Assembly (NCBI GenBank): GCA_035536995.1
Contig: DATLNB010000022.1
Coordinates: 1 to 64,000 of the forward strand
Direction: 5' to 3'
Length of the DNA: 64,000 nucleotides
Origin: AV80 sp035536995
GTDB lineage: Bacteria; Verrucomicrobiota; Verrucomicrobiia; Chthoniobacterales; UBA10450
Positions 26,389 to 35,233 of this stretch are shown one piece after another. The translations under genes were made by a program, and so were the position numbers. Positions within the stretch are counted from its first letter, which is position 1; every line of letters begins with the position of its first letter. Below the pieces are notes generated by a model. It was not told where the DNA came from, searched no databases, and saw nothing but the letters and a program-made list of their open reading frames with translations.

Positions 26389-29256
26389 TTACTCTCCGGT
26401 GCAGCTAACCGAGAGGACAGTTCCTGTGCCGACCTTGCCCGAGTTACCGTCATAACCGGGGTCTACCCGCACGATGGCCCTCGAATGGACATCGCCGCTG
26501 ATCCGGTCGCCCGACTTCGAGATCGAGCTCGCCACGATGACCTCCAGGCTCTCCGGCAAAGTCAGAGGGGCCGCCGAGTTGTTGCCGATCTCGGTGTCCC
26601 ATCGTGCGCCACAATCCAGCGTAGCTGCGCCAGTTCCCGCAAAACCCTTGAAGCTCGAAGGCGCAGGTCCTCCGCTCAGCACGTTCGATTTCGCCCATTG
26701 CGGCCCCCAGAAGACCACGCGCTGGCCGACGATTGCGTTACCATCGCCAATGACGAAACGCGGAGCGGCGAAGAACGCATTTCGCCGAAAGCCGACGACG
26801 CTTTCTGACCCATTAGAGCTGCCGCTGCGGTAAAAGCCGCGGGCCCGGATCACCGTGTTCTGTCCAGCGGGCAGGCTCAGACCGGTTAAGACCCAGTTGC
26901 TGCCGGATGGCGAAGCGTTGCCGAGGAAGGTGAAATTCACATTGTCCGGCGAAGATTCGAAGGTGGCGCGGGTGAATTGGGGGCTCGAACCGCCGCGCGT
27001 CCACGTGATGGTGGTTTGCGTCACGGTCAGGTCTTGGAGCGCTGCGGTGGCGTTACTCAAGCGGGCAAAAAGATTACGCGGGTGTCCGCCGACAGTCGTA
27101 AATTTTCCTCCGACCAGGACTTTGCCGTCGGTTTGGAGCGTGACCCCCTGCACCTCACTGTCAGCGTTCGGGTTAAACCGATCCAGCAAGCCACTGGGAA
27201 AAAAGCGCGCAATCCGATTACGCGTCACGGTTCCCTCGCGCTCAAAAAGGCCCGATAGCAGGATTTTGCCGTCTGCCTGCACGGCGATTGACAAAATAAT
27301 GCTATTAAATTCGGGATCGAAGGATGGATCGAGCGACCCAGTGGTCGGATCGAGGCGCGCAATGAAATTCCGCGCTGCCCCGCCGATGTTCGTAAAATTC
27401 CCGCCCGCTAAAACCTGGCCATCGGCCTGCAGCGCGATCGCAAGGACCCTAAAATCAGCGTCCGGTCTGAAGGCAGAGTCCAGGGTGCCGTCCGCGTTGA
27501 ATCGGGCAATGCCCGTGCGCGGTTGGCCGCCGATGCCGGCAAAACTGCCACCGACCAAAATCTTCCCGTCGGGCTGCACGATCGCAACGGCAATGCTACC
27601 GCCGTTGAAACCGACCATTTGCGCGTCAAATGCGTCCGCCAAACCGGTGACAGGATCCAACCTCGCAATGCTATTGCGCGTCTGACCACCAACGCGCGTG
27701 AAAAAGCCGGCTATCACGATCTTGCCGTCGGACTGCACACTGATCGAAGAGACGTCGTGAATATCGTGGCCGCTCGGAGTTGGATTGAACGAATCGGCCA
27801 CGCCGGTGACAGCATCGAGCCGGGCCAGGGAGGTCCGTTGCGCTCCACCGATGTTCGTGAAAAACCCGCCGACCAAAATCCGGCCATCTGCCTGGACCGC
27901 GATGGAGGTAACGATGTTATTGGCGTTTGGATTGAAGCCAGTATCGAGGCTCCCGTCGGTGTTTAACCGTGCGATGTTGTTACGGGCCGTGCCCAGAATT
28001 GAGGTGAAGGCGCCTCCAATGAGAACTTTCCCATCTGTTTGGACGGCGGTCGCGCGAACACTGCCAGATTGTGCTGCCCCGATGTTCAGGTTGAGGGTTT
28101 GATCGAGCCGGCCATCTATTTCGAGCCGCGCAATCCGATTGCGCACCTGGCCCCTGATGCTCGTGAAATCACCGCACGCCAAAATCTTCGCGTCATCCTG
28201 CACCGCGATGGAAAAGACTTGGCCGTTTGAGTTTGAATTCAACGAGTCAGCGCGACCTCTTTCAGGTTCAAGCCGTGCCATCGCGATGCGCGCCGTTCCT
28301 CCAATGACCGTAAACGCACCGCCGGCTAAAATCCTTCCATCCGCCTGCAGCGCGATTGAGTAGACGTCACCGTTGGCTTCCGGCGTAAAGGAATCAGGCG
28401 CGCCGGTCGTTGGGGCGAGCCGCGCTATCCGTGAACGCGTCACGCCGCCGATGCTGGTGAAGATGCCACCCACCAGGATTTTGCCGTCCGCCTGCCGGGC
28501 CAGGGCGAAGACCGAATTATTCGCGTTCGGATTAAAGGAATCGGCGTCACCACCGGGCCCGAGGCGGGCCAGTCTATTGCGGATGGAGCCGCCGATCTTG
28601 GTGAATGCGCCGCCGGCCAAAATACCGTTCGCGTCTAGTGTAATGGCATTCACCGTCCCGTTCGGCGCCGGATCAAAGAAATCCGCCGACCCATTCGCGT
28701 TGAGGCGTGCCATGTTCGCGCGGGTCGCTCCGCCGATATTCGTGAAGATGCCGCCAACCAGGATTCTCCCGCCCGGATGCAGCGTTAGGACGCGGACAGG
28801 GCCGTCCGCGTTGGGGTCGAATGCGGTGTCGAGCGTGCCGTCCGAATTCACGCGGGCAATGCGATTGCGCGTGACCAGCAGCCCGCCGTTCGCCGAGATG
28901 TTGGTGAAATCGCCACCGATAACGATCTTGCCGTCAGCCTGCACCGCAATGGCGCGGACCGGGCTGTTCAGCCGTACATTGAAGAAGGTGTCGACGGTTC
29001 CATCCGTATTCAGTCGGGCCAGCCCACTGCGCTTGATCGATAGTCCGCCGTTGGGAATAAGCTGGGTGAAATCGCCGCCGATCAGGATCTTGCCGTCGGG
29101 CTGCACAACAACGACTAAAATCGGGCCGTCAGCGTTGGGGTCGAAACCGTCCAGCGGGGACTGCGCACGCACTTCGGCGAGTTGAATCGACAGCAACAGG
29201 GCGGTCGCCAGCCACAGGCGCGCACATTTTTTCGTCAATCGGAACATTCGCTTCAT
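26389..29256 (-). CDS. Exported delta-60 repeat beta-propeller protein
   Basis: This 955-residue protein has a signal peptide (residues about 1-31, LWLATALLLSIQLAEVRAQ). It then has 14 copies of a roughly 50-residue unit with the pattern FNPNANxxVxxIAVQADGKILVGGxFTxIGGxxRNxIARL, the delta-60 repeat. Fourteen units would fit two seven-bladed propellers. From about residue 735 a different region follows, with a fibronectin-like strand pattern (TITWTRGGSSPQF) and a glycine-rich end. The ATG at 29256 is chosen over upstream in-frame codons because a GGAGG site sits 5 nt before it and the signal peptide starts there. The role is unknown; such proteins are secreted or surface-located. Confidence 0.88.
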   Translation of the reverse strand: MKRMFRLTKKCARLWLATALLLSIQLAEVRAQSPLDGFDPNADGPILVVVVQPDGKILIGGDFTQLIPNGGLSIKRSGLARLNTDGTVDTFFNVRLNSPVRAIAVQADGKIVIGGDFTNISANGGLLVTRNRIARVNSDGTLDTAFDPNADGPVRVLTLHPGGRILVGGIFTNIGGATRANMARLNANGSADFFDPAPNGTVNAITLDANGILAGGAFTKIGGSIRNRLARLGPGGDADSFNPNANNSVFALARQADGKILVGGIFTSIGGVTRSRIARLAPTTGAPDSFTPEANGDVYSIALQADGRILAGGAFTVIGGTARIAMARLEPERGRADSLNSNSNGQVFSIAVQDDAKILACGDFTSIRGQVRNRIARLEIDGRLDQTLNLNIGAAQSGSVRATAVQTDGKVLIGGAFTSILGTARNNIARLNTDGSLDTGFNPNANNIVTSIAVQADGRILVGGFFTNIGGAQRTSLARLDAVTGVADSFNPTPSGHDIHDVSSISVQSDGKIVIAGFFTRVGGQTRNSIARLDPVTGLADAFDAQMVGFNGGSIAVAIVQPDGKILVGGSFAGIGGQPRTGIARFNADGTLDSAFRPDADFRVLAIALQADGQVLAGGNFTNIGGAARNFIARLDPTTGSLDPSFDPEFNSIILSIAVQADGKILLSGLFEREGTVTRNRIARFFPSGLLDRFNPNADSEVQGVTLQTDGKVLVGGKFTTVGGHPRNLFARLSNATAALQDLTVTQTTITWTRGGSSPQFTRATFESSPDNVNFTFLGNASPSGSNWVLTGLSLPAGQNTVIRARGFYRSGSSNGSESVVGFRRNAFFAAPRFVIGDGNAIVGQRVVFWGPQWAKSNVLSGGPAPSSFKGFAGTGAATLDCGARWDTEIGNNSAAPLTLPESLEVIVASSISKSGDRISGDVHSRAIVRVDPGYDGNSGKVGTGTVLSVSCTGE

Positions 29257-29261
29257 AAAGA

Positions 29262-29266
29262 CCTCC
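29262..29266 (-). promoter_or_regulatory. Strong ribosome binding site of the delta-60 gene
   Basis: GGAGG on the minus strand lies 5 nt before the ATG at 29256. It is one of the few full Shine-Dalgarno sites in the window, and it decides the start of this gene. Confidence 0.8.
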
Positions 29267-29446
29267 GGAAAACCAGAGCATCTTTGGATATGGCAGACGC
29301 GGGTAGGAACCGGGTCGCAATATCCTGCGGGCTGAGGCTGACTTACGGTGCGCAGGTGCCTCCGCGCTTTGCAATGAAATTCCCTTGACCGAGCGAGTGA
29401 GCGCAAACCGCCTGCTCAAATCTTTTCGGCATCCGCGACCGTGGCG

Positions 29447-30577
29447 TTAGTCTTCGGTGTAAAGCGCATCGATCAGGCGAAGCGATTTCTCGTTAGGCAG
29501 TAGCGATCGTTCCATCTGGTTCATGACGTAGGCGAACGCAAGGCCGCTCCCGGGGTCGGCGAAAGCATTGCTGCCACCGGCGCCGGGATGACCAAAAGCG
29601 GCAGGCGACGGCCCGAAGATTCGGCGCGCGCTTTCCGGGGCGTCCTTCATGAAGCCAGCCGAGAAAGCAGTAGGGATCTGGAAAATCGCGTCCACCCCGG
29701 AAGCCAGCGGCGTTGTCATCAAGGCGACCGTCTCGGGTTCGAAGTAGCGCTGGCCGTCTAAGTCGCCGCCATTCGCGAGCATCGCGTAAAACTTCGCGAG
29801 AGAAGTAGCGTTGCCGATTCCGCTAAAAGAAACGATGTCGAGCGCTCGGTTCTCAGGCTTGTTCATCGCGGCGACCGAGTGAAGGCCGGAGGGCGAAGTA
29901 AAAGTTTTGTGCACCAGTGTGCCTGCCGAGGCCAACTCCCGGTAAAAAGCCGCCGGGGTTTGCTCGCCGCCGGCCTTCGCGGCGTAGGTCGTTGCAGCGC
30001 GATGATGCTCGGACTCTGGTAACCCGATCCAGATATCGAGCCCGAGCGGATCGGCGAGGAATTCCCGCCAATACTGGCTGATCCTTTTTCCCGTGACGCG
30101 GCGAACAATTTCGTCGATCAGGAACCCAAAGGTCCGCGCGTGATAACCGTGCGCGGTTCCGGGCTGCCAGAGTGGTTTCTGTTTTTCCAGAGCGGCAATG
30201 ACTGAAGCGTAGTCGAGAATGTCGGTCCGTTCGTCGAGCGCGCTCAGCCCGGCCTGATGGGAAACGAGCTGGCCGAGGGTTCCATGACTTTTACCGGCTT
30301 GAGCGAACTCCGGCCAGAACTCAGCGACCTGCCGGTCAAGCCCGATCCGGTGTTGCTGCAAAGCATGCAGCAGGCATGCGCTGCCCAAACCTTTCGTTGC
30401 GGACCAAATGAGGACGAGCGTATCGTCGGTCCAAGCGTGTTGGCGGTTTGCGTCCCGAAATCCGCCGTGCAATTCCAACAGCGGTTTCCCATGCTGCCAA
30501 ACGGAGACGGCCGCTCCGAGCTCTCCGAAGCGGGCGAAGTTTTCGTGGAATAGCTGCTGGAGCGACTCCTGATTCAC
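29447..30577 (-). CDS. Serine hydrolase (class C beta-lactamase/esterase fold)
   Basis: This 376-residue protein starts at a GTG. The nucleophile motif S-x-x-K is S59-A-T-K62 in IWSATKGLG, and a tyrosine in GTAHGYHARTFGFLIDEI (Y145) fits the second catalytic motif. HQAGLSAL and GHPGAGGSNAFADP are also typical of the family. It matches EstB-like esterases and related hydrolases rather than true beta-lactamases. No signal peptide is seen, so it is probably cytoplasmic. It follows the small TPR gene on the same strand at 58 nt. Confidence 0.88.
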   Translation of the reverse strand: MNQESLQQLFHENFARFGELGAAVSVWQHGKPLLELHGGFRDANRQHAWTDDTLVLIWSATKGLGSACLLHALQQHRIGLDRQVAEFWPEFAQAGKSHGTLGQLVSHQAGLSALDERTDILDYASVIAALEKQKPLWQPGTAHGYHARTFGFLIDEIVRRVTGKRISQYWREFLADPLGLDIWIGLPESEHHRAATTYAAKAGGEQTPAAFYRELASAGTLVHKTFTSPSGLHSVAAMNKPENRALDIVSFSGIGNATSLAKFYAMLANGGDLDGQRYFEPETVALMTTPLASGVDAIFQIPTAFSAGFMKDAPESARRIFGPSPAAFGHPGAGGSNAFADPGSGLAFAYVMNQMERSLLPNEKSLRLIDALYTED

Positions 30578-30635
30578 CGTCGAGCGTAAACCAGGGAGGA
30601 GGGGTATGAAACCGCCGAAGAGTCTCGCTCTTCGA

Positions 30636-31103
30636 TCAAATCACCGCATGGAGCGCCTTCAAATCGGGATCTTTCTTCGCAAGGTCCCGGAAGGAACTGT
30701 CCATTTTAAAACTGATCTGAAGATTTGCTTCGGCATCGTGGACGTTGCCGAGGAGAGCTTCATAGCACCCCATGTTGTAGTAATAGATCGGCTCTTTCAG
30801 CAACGCGACCGGCCCGGTAATCAGCAGGTTCTTGGCTTCGGCGGTTTTGCCAAGTTGATGGAGGCAAAATCCAGCGTGAAGGAATCCGGCACCGGCATCG
30901 GGGGCCACCCGGCAGAGCTTTTGGCTCACTCGTAACGCGAGCGCCCATTTTTTTTGGCGCATCAGGTGGTGAAGGCGGAGTTGCAGGACCTCCGGACGGT
31001 TTTGATGGCGTTTATCGATAGCGTCGAGCTCAGCGAGGGACTCTCGGGTCATGCCTAGCTCTGCGTAGCCGCAGGCGGCCTGCAATTGCCATTCGAACTG
31101 CAC
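30636..31103 (-). CDS. Small TPR protein
   Basis: This 155-residue protein starts at a GTG and has no signal peptide. Helical TPR-like units include WQLQAACGYAELGMTRESLAELDAI, AGAGFLHAGFCLHQLGKTAEAKNLL and YYYNMGCYEALLGNVHDAEANLQISF. It is likely a protein-binding adaptor; its partner is unknown. It lies between pepF and the serine hydrolase on the same strand, so the three may be co-transcribed. Confidence 0.75.
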   Translation of the reverse strand: MQFEWQLQAACGYAELGMTRESLAELDAIDKRHQNRPEVLQLRLHHLMRQKKWALALRVSQKLCRVAPDAGAGFLHAGFCLHQLGKTAEAKNLLITGPVALLKEPIYYYNMGCYEALLGNVHDAEANLQISFKMDSSFRDLAKKDPDLKALHAVI

Positions 31104-31159
31104 GTGGACTGGTTAAGCACACCGCTTGCCAGTCCCCGCGCGCAGAGCGGAGCGATCGT

Positions 31160-32959
31160 TTACAGAAGCAGCGCTTCGAGCTCGCTCAGCCGGCGCTCGA
31201 AGAGGCGGAGAGTGCTCTCGATCGGAGCAGGCGTTGTCATATCGACGCCGGCCGCCCGTAGAGTCTCCAGGGGAAACTTCGAGCCGCCCGATTTCAGAAA
31301 GCCGAGGTAAGCCTCTACACTGCCGGGTTTTCCGGACAAGACTTGTTCGGACAGGGCGACGGCGGCCGAGATGCCAGTCGCATATTTATAAACATAAAAC
31401 GCGTTGTAGAAATGCGGGATGCGCAGGCATTCCAAGTCGAGTTGGGGATCGAGGACGACGTCCCTGCCGAAATAGATTTGGAGAAGGCTTCGATATTCCG
31501 ATTTAAAGACGTTCAAGGTGAGGGCGTCGCCCCGCTCCTCGACGGCGTGGATGATTTTCTCAAATTCCGCGAACATCGTCTGCCGGAAGAGCGTACCGCG
31601 AATATCGTCGATCTGGCGGTTGATGATGTAAGCCCGCATCTTTTTATCGTCGGTTTTCTCGAGAAGATGGTGGGTGAGGAGCTCTTCGTTGAAGGTTGAA
31701 GCCACTTCCGCAAGGAAGATCGGGTAACTATAGTCCTGGAAGCGCTGCGATCCCTGAGAGAACCAGGTGTGCATGGAGTGGCCAGCCTCGTGGGCGAGGG
31801 TGTAAACGTCGGAAAAGACGTCCTCCTTATAATTCATCAGGATGTATGGGGGCGCGCCAAAGCTGCTGGATGAGAAGGCGCCGCTGCGTTTGCCCTTTGT
31901 TTCGTACCGATCGCACCAGCGCCCGCCCAAACCTTCGGCGAGAGCAGCGGTGTATTCGGAACCAAGGGGCTCAAAGGCTGCCACGTTGGTCTCAATGGCC
32001 TGATCAAAAGTGACGTGCGATTCAACTTCGGGCACCAGCGGGACGTAGGTGTCGTATTGGTGCAGCTCGTCCAGCCCGAGGACGCGCCTCCGCAGCTCGT
32101 AATAGCGAAACAACGGCTTGAGGTTTGCCCGGACGGCCGCCGTCAGTCCGTCATAGACCGCGACAGGGATGTCGTCGCGGAAAAGGGATGCCTCCAAGGC
32201 GGAAGGATAATTCCGAGCCCGGGCCCGGAAAACGTCCGCCTTGACTGAATAGGCGAGGGAAGCTGCAAGGGTGAACTGATGATCCTGAAATTCGTCGTAG
32301 AATTGGTGGAACGCCCGTTTCCGCAGGTCGTGATCGCGCTTCACCAAAAACGAGCTGTAGGAACTCTGGGTGAGCGGTCGTGCTTCGCCTTTCTCATCAA
32401 CCAGCGCGCCAAACTTCATGTCGACGTCGGTCAGCTGTGAAAACGTCTCGTCGTAGCCGTCAAGAGCGGCGCTGCCGAGCGCGAGAAGCCGTTCCTCCGG
32501 CTCCGACAGAATGTGCGGCTTCATTCGCCGAATCTTCTTCAGCGCTGTCCGCCATTCCGCCAGAACCGGCTCCTCCACGAAGCGCGCAAACGAGTCATCT
32601 GGAATGGCCTGGATCTCCGGGCCGAGGAAGGACGCAGCCTCGCTGATTTTTGTGAGCAGATTCTGCAACTGCCCCATCCGGGCCAGGAAGTCGGGGTTTG
32701 CGCTGTCTTCGGCCAGCTGAAGGGATGCGTAATGGAAGAGGCGCTCGATTTTCAGGTCGAGCGATTTTTCGAACTCGAGACAGGCGGCCATTGAGTCGGC
32801 GGACCTCCCGAGGGCCCCCTTCCAGTCCGAGATCTTGGAGTAAGTATTTTGAACCCAGAGGAAATCTTCGCGCCACTTCTCGGCGTTAACGAAAAGGCGA
32901 GTGAGATCCCATTTGTCTGATTCGGGAAGGTCGGAGCGGGTCAGGACTTTTGCTGTCAT
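31160..32959 (-). CDS. pepF: Oligoendopeptidase F (M3 family zinc metallopeptidase)
   Basis: The protein has 599 residues from the ATG at 32959. The zinc motif HEAGH is at 390-394, in YTLAHEAGHSMHTWF, and the third-ligand region follows in FLAEVASTFNEELLTHHLL. An N-terminal PepF domain precedes it (DKWDLTRLFVNAEKWREDF). It cleaves short peptides in the cytoplasm. A longer frame starting from TTG at 32998 would run through the AACGTCCAACGT repeats and is rejected. No good Shine-Dalgarno site is visible. Confidence 0.95.
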   Translation of the reverse strand: MTAKVLTRSDLPESDKWDLTRLFVNAEKWREDFLWVQNTYSKISDWKGALGRSADSMAACLEFEKSLDLKIERLFHYASLQLAEDSANPDFLARMGQLQNLLTKISEAASFLGPEIQAIPDDSFARFVEEPVLAEWRTALKKIRRMKPHILSEPEERLLALGSAALDGYDETFSQLTDVDMKFGALVDEKGEARPLTQSSYSSFLVKRDHDLRKRAFHQFYDEFQDHQFTLAASLAYSVKADVFRARARNYPSALEASLFRDDIPVAVYDGLTAAVRANLKPLFRYYELRRRVLGLDELHQYDTYVPLVPEVESHVTFDQAIETNVAAFEPLGSEYTAALAEGLGGRWCDRYETKGKRSGAFSSSSFGAPPYILMNYKEDVFSDVYTLAHEAGHSMHTWFSQGSQRFQDYSYPIFLAEVASTFNEELLTHHLLEKTDDKKMRAYIINRQIDDIRGTLFRQTMFAEFEKIIHAVEERGDALTLNVFKSEYRSLLQIYFGRDVVLDPQLDLECLRIPHFYNAFYVYKYATGISAAVALSEQVLSGKPGSVEAYLGFLKSGGSKFPLETLRAAGVDMTTPAPIESTLRLFERRLSELEALLL

Positions 32960-32975
32960 TTCAGGAAAGGCCGCA

Positions 32976-33008
32976 AACGTCCAACGTCGGAAGCCCAACG
33001 TCCAACGT
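32976..33008. repeat. AACGTCCAACGT direct repeats
   Basis: AACGTCCAACGT occurs at 32976-32987 and again within 32996-33008, in the 63-nt gap between udg and pepF. The spacing and word type suggest a dispersed low-complexity intergenic repeat and not an operator, but a regulatory role cannot be excluded. Confidence 0.6.
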
Positions 33009-33022
33009 GGAATTTCGGAGGC

Positions 33023-33679
33023 TCAATCAGGCGGCAGCGTTTTTTGCAACGCAGGATGGCGGGCGATTCGTCTCATGGCTTTGCCAAGGAGCCCGAGACC
33101 GGGCGGAATCCGATGCCAGGGCGAGGCGCCGGACGGATGGGGTAGCGGAATCAAGTCGCAGCACAGGTGTTCGTCGCGGATTTGGAAGCTGCGCCCGACG
33201 ACCTGGTCCAGCTTTTCGACGGCGAGGAACTGGGCAATCGCAAGTTTGCCGACAGGTATTATCAAATCAGGCTCGAGCAGCCTGAACTCGTCGTTCATCC
33301 AGGTAGAGCAATTTCTGATTTCGTCGGGCGCTGGGACCCTGTCCCCCCCGCTCAGTGTTTTGCCTGGAAAACAGCGGCAGACGGCCGCGAAATATATTCT
33401 TCTGCGGACCTCGTCTTCGGTCAGTCCGCAGTATTGCTGGAACCAGCCGAAGAGAGTGCGCCCGGCGGTCCAGGCGAAGGGCCTGGCCAGCACGGGTTCT
33501 TTAATTCCAGGGGCTTGGCCGATGAGCATGACTTTGCTCAGGATCGGCCCGCCTGAGACGGGCGGAGGAATCATGCGAGGGCAGCGACGACATTGGCGCA
33601 GACGATCTACATGTTGCTGCAGGAGGCGCAGCCGCCGCGACGGCCGAGGTTGGGCCGTGTTTTGTGGCAGATCATGCAC
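33023..33679 (-). CDS. Uracil-DNA glycosylase, family 4-like (Fe-S)
   Basis: This 218-residue protein starts at a GTG. It excises uracil from DNA in base-excision repair. Motif A is GQAPG (54-58), followed by RPFAWTAGRTLFGWF. Motif B is HPSG with H181. Cysteines C30 and C33 (CRRC), with C101 or C103 and C124, match the four-cysteine [4Fe-4S] arrangement of family 4. Motif A usually reads GEAPG in that family; here it has Gln in place of Glu. The KRRIH loop of UdgX is absent. Confidence 0.87.
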   Translation of the reverse strand: MHDLPQNTAQPRPSRRLRLLQQHVDRLRQCRRCPRMIPPPVSGGPILSKVMLIGQAPGIKEPVLARPFAWTAGRTLFGWFQQYCGLTEDEVRRRIYFAAVCRCFPGKTLSGGDRVPAPDEIRNCSTWMNDEFRLLEPDLIIPVGKLAIAQFLAVEKLDQVVGRSFQIRDEHLCCDLIPLPHPSGASPWHRIPPGLGLLGKAMRRIARHPALQKTLPPD

Positions 33680-33791
33680 GCAGAAAAATATCGCGGATCG
33701 GCGGTTTACAATCGTGGTTTCACGGCCTCGATGTTTGTAGAGTGCGGCTCCTTGATAACGGGCGGGCCACGCTGAAAGTTCTCGCCAGAAA

Positions 33792-34754
33792 ATGGCAGTG
33801 CAATTCAGAGATTATTACGAAACCCTTGGCGTTCCGAAGACGGCGAGCGACGACGATATCCGCAAGGCGTTTCGGAAACTCGCCCGCAAATACCATCCGG
33901 ATGTAAACAAGGACAAGGCGGCTGCTGAAGAAAAATTCAAGCAGCTCAACGAAGCGTACGAAGTCCTGGGCGATCCCGACAAACGACGGAAGTACGACGA
34001 GCTCGGCGCGAATTGGAACCAGCCGGGCGGCGGGTTCCAGCCGCCACCCGGATATGGCGGCCAGCCCGGAGGCGGATTTCGGCGGTACTCAACAGGGGAC
34101 GGCGGCGGAATCGATTTCGAGTTTGGCGGAACTGGTTTCAGTGATTTCTTCGAAGCGTTTTTCGGCGGAGGCCGGCAGGCCGGTTTTGGCGGCTCGGGTT
34201 TCGGGCAGCGCCCTGCAGAAGCAGCACGCGGGAACGATGTGGAGGCCGACATCATGGTCACGCTCGAAGAAGCGCTCCACGGCTCGAAGCGGCCGATTTC
34301 GCTCCGGCGCGGCAATTCAAACAAGGTCGAGTCGTACCAGGTGAAGATCCCGAAAGGCGTTCACGAGGGGCAACGAATCCGCCTTGCCGGGCAGGGGGAA
34401 GCTGGCGCGGGCGGCGGCAAAAGCGGTGACCTCTTCCTCCGGGTGCGGCTCGCGCGCCACCCGGATTTTACAATTGAAGGGGCCGATTTGATTCATGAAA
34501 CAAAGCTCCCGCCCTGGCAGGCCGCGCTTGGTGGCGAGCTTCAGGTGCCGACCCTCGAGGGACATGCCCGGCTAAAGATCCCGCCGGGAACGCAGGGCGG
34601 CCAGCGATTCCGCCTCCGCGGCCATGGACTTCCAACGGCTTCGGGCCCGCGTGGCGACCTTCTGGTGCTGACCCAAATTCAAATCCCGAAAAAGGTCACA
34701 GAGCGAGAGCACGAAATCTGGAGCGAATTGGCCAAGCTGCACGGCGCCAGTTAG
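33792..34754 (+). CDS. cbpA: DnaJ-class co-chaperone CbpA
   Basis: This 320-residue protein has an N-terminal J-domain (residues about 6-70) with the HPD motif at 35-37, which stimulates DnaK ATPase. A long Gly/Phe-rich stretch follows (about 75-145, PGGGFQPPPGYGGQPGG). Two C-terminal substrate-binding domains come next (DIMVTLEEALHGSKRPISL, GDLFLRVRLARHPDF, LPPWQAALGGELQVPTLEG). The cysteine-rich zinc finger of DnaJ is missing, which makes it CbpA-type. It is transcribed divergently from the glycosylase gene. Confidence 0.94.
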   Translation: MAVQFRDYYETLGVPKTASDDDIRKAFRKLARKYHPDVNKDKAAAEEKFKQLNEAYEVLGDPDKRRKYDELGANWNQPGGGFQPPPGYGGQPGGGFRRYSTGDGGGIDFEFGGTGFSDFFEAFFGGGRQAGFGGSGFGQRPAEAARGNDVEADIMVTLEEALHGSKRPISLRRGNSNKVESYQVKIPKGVHEGQRIRLAGQGEAGAGGGKSGDLFLRVRLARHPDFTIEGADLIHETKLPPWQAALGGELQVPTLEGHARLKIPPGTQGGQRFRLRGHGLPTASGPRGDLLVLTQIQIPKKVTEREHEIWSELAKLHGAS

Positions 34755-34801
34755 AGCTTTCGCTCGACAGTGCGGCGTCGCGATGATTAGAAACGCGCCG
34801 T

Positions 34802-35233
34802 ATGAAGATTGCGCTCGGAACAGATCACGCCGGGTATCATTACAAGGAAAAGGTCAAGGCGCTCCTCGCTGAGCTTGGCCATGAGGTAAAGGATTTCGGC
34901 ACCTTCAGCACTGACGCGGTGGATTATCCGCTCTTTATCCGCCCGGCGGCTGGGGCGGTGGTAAACGGTGACTGCGAGCGCGCGATTGTTTTCGGAGGGT
35001 CGGGAAACGGGGAAGCCATGGCGGCAAACAAAGTGCCGGGGGTGCGTTGCGCTCTTTGTTGGAATGAGGAAACAGCACGGCTATCGCGGCAGCATAACGA
35101 CGCTAATGTCCTTTCCATGGGCGAACGCGTCATCCCGGAGGAGACAGCCCTCGCGATTGTCCGGGTTTGGTTGACTACCGAGTTTGAGGGTGGCCGCCAC
35201 GCCCAGCGGATCGCCCTGCTCGACCAGGCTTAA
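34802..35233 (+). CDS. rpiB: Ribose-5-phosphate isomerase B
   Basis: This 143-residue enzyme interconverts ribose-5-phosphate and ribulose-5-phosphate in the pentose phosphate pathway. The N-terminus is MKIALGTDHAGYHYKE, with the RpiB phosphate-binding region. FGGSGNGEAMAANKVPG contains E71 at the position used as catalytic base in the mycobacterial type, and the cysteine of the E. coli type is absent there. It overlaps the convergent ubiA-like gene by 4 nt at the stop codons. Confidence 0.93.
   Translation: MKIALGTDHAGYHYKEKVKALLAELGHEVKDFGTFSTDAVDYPLFIRPAAGAVVNGDCERAIVFGGSGNGEAMAANKVPGVRCALCWNEETARLSRQHNDANVLSMGERVIPEETALAIVRVWLTTEFEGGRHAQRIALLDQA

Noticed and set aside
29257..29440. Cyclic-di-GMP-I (GEMM) riboswitch
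   Set aside because: Only part of the pattern is visible; the 5' GCAAACC half and the tetraloop receptor could not be found, so it is only listed as a possible structured leader.
29447..30577. Antibiotic-resistance beta-lactamase
   Set aside because: Only the general S-x-x-K fold is seen, without signal peptide; EstB-like esterase is more likely.
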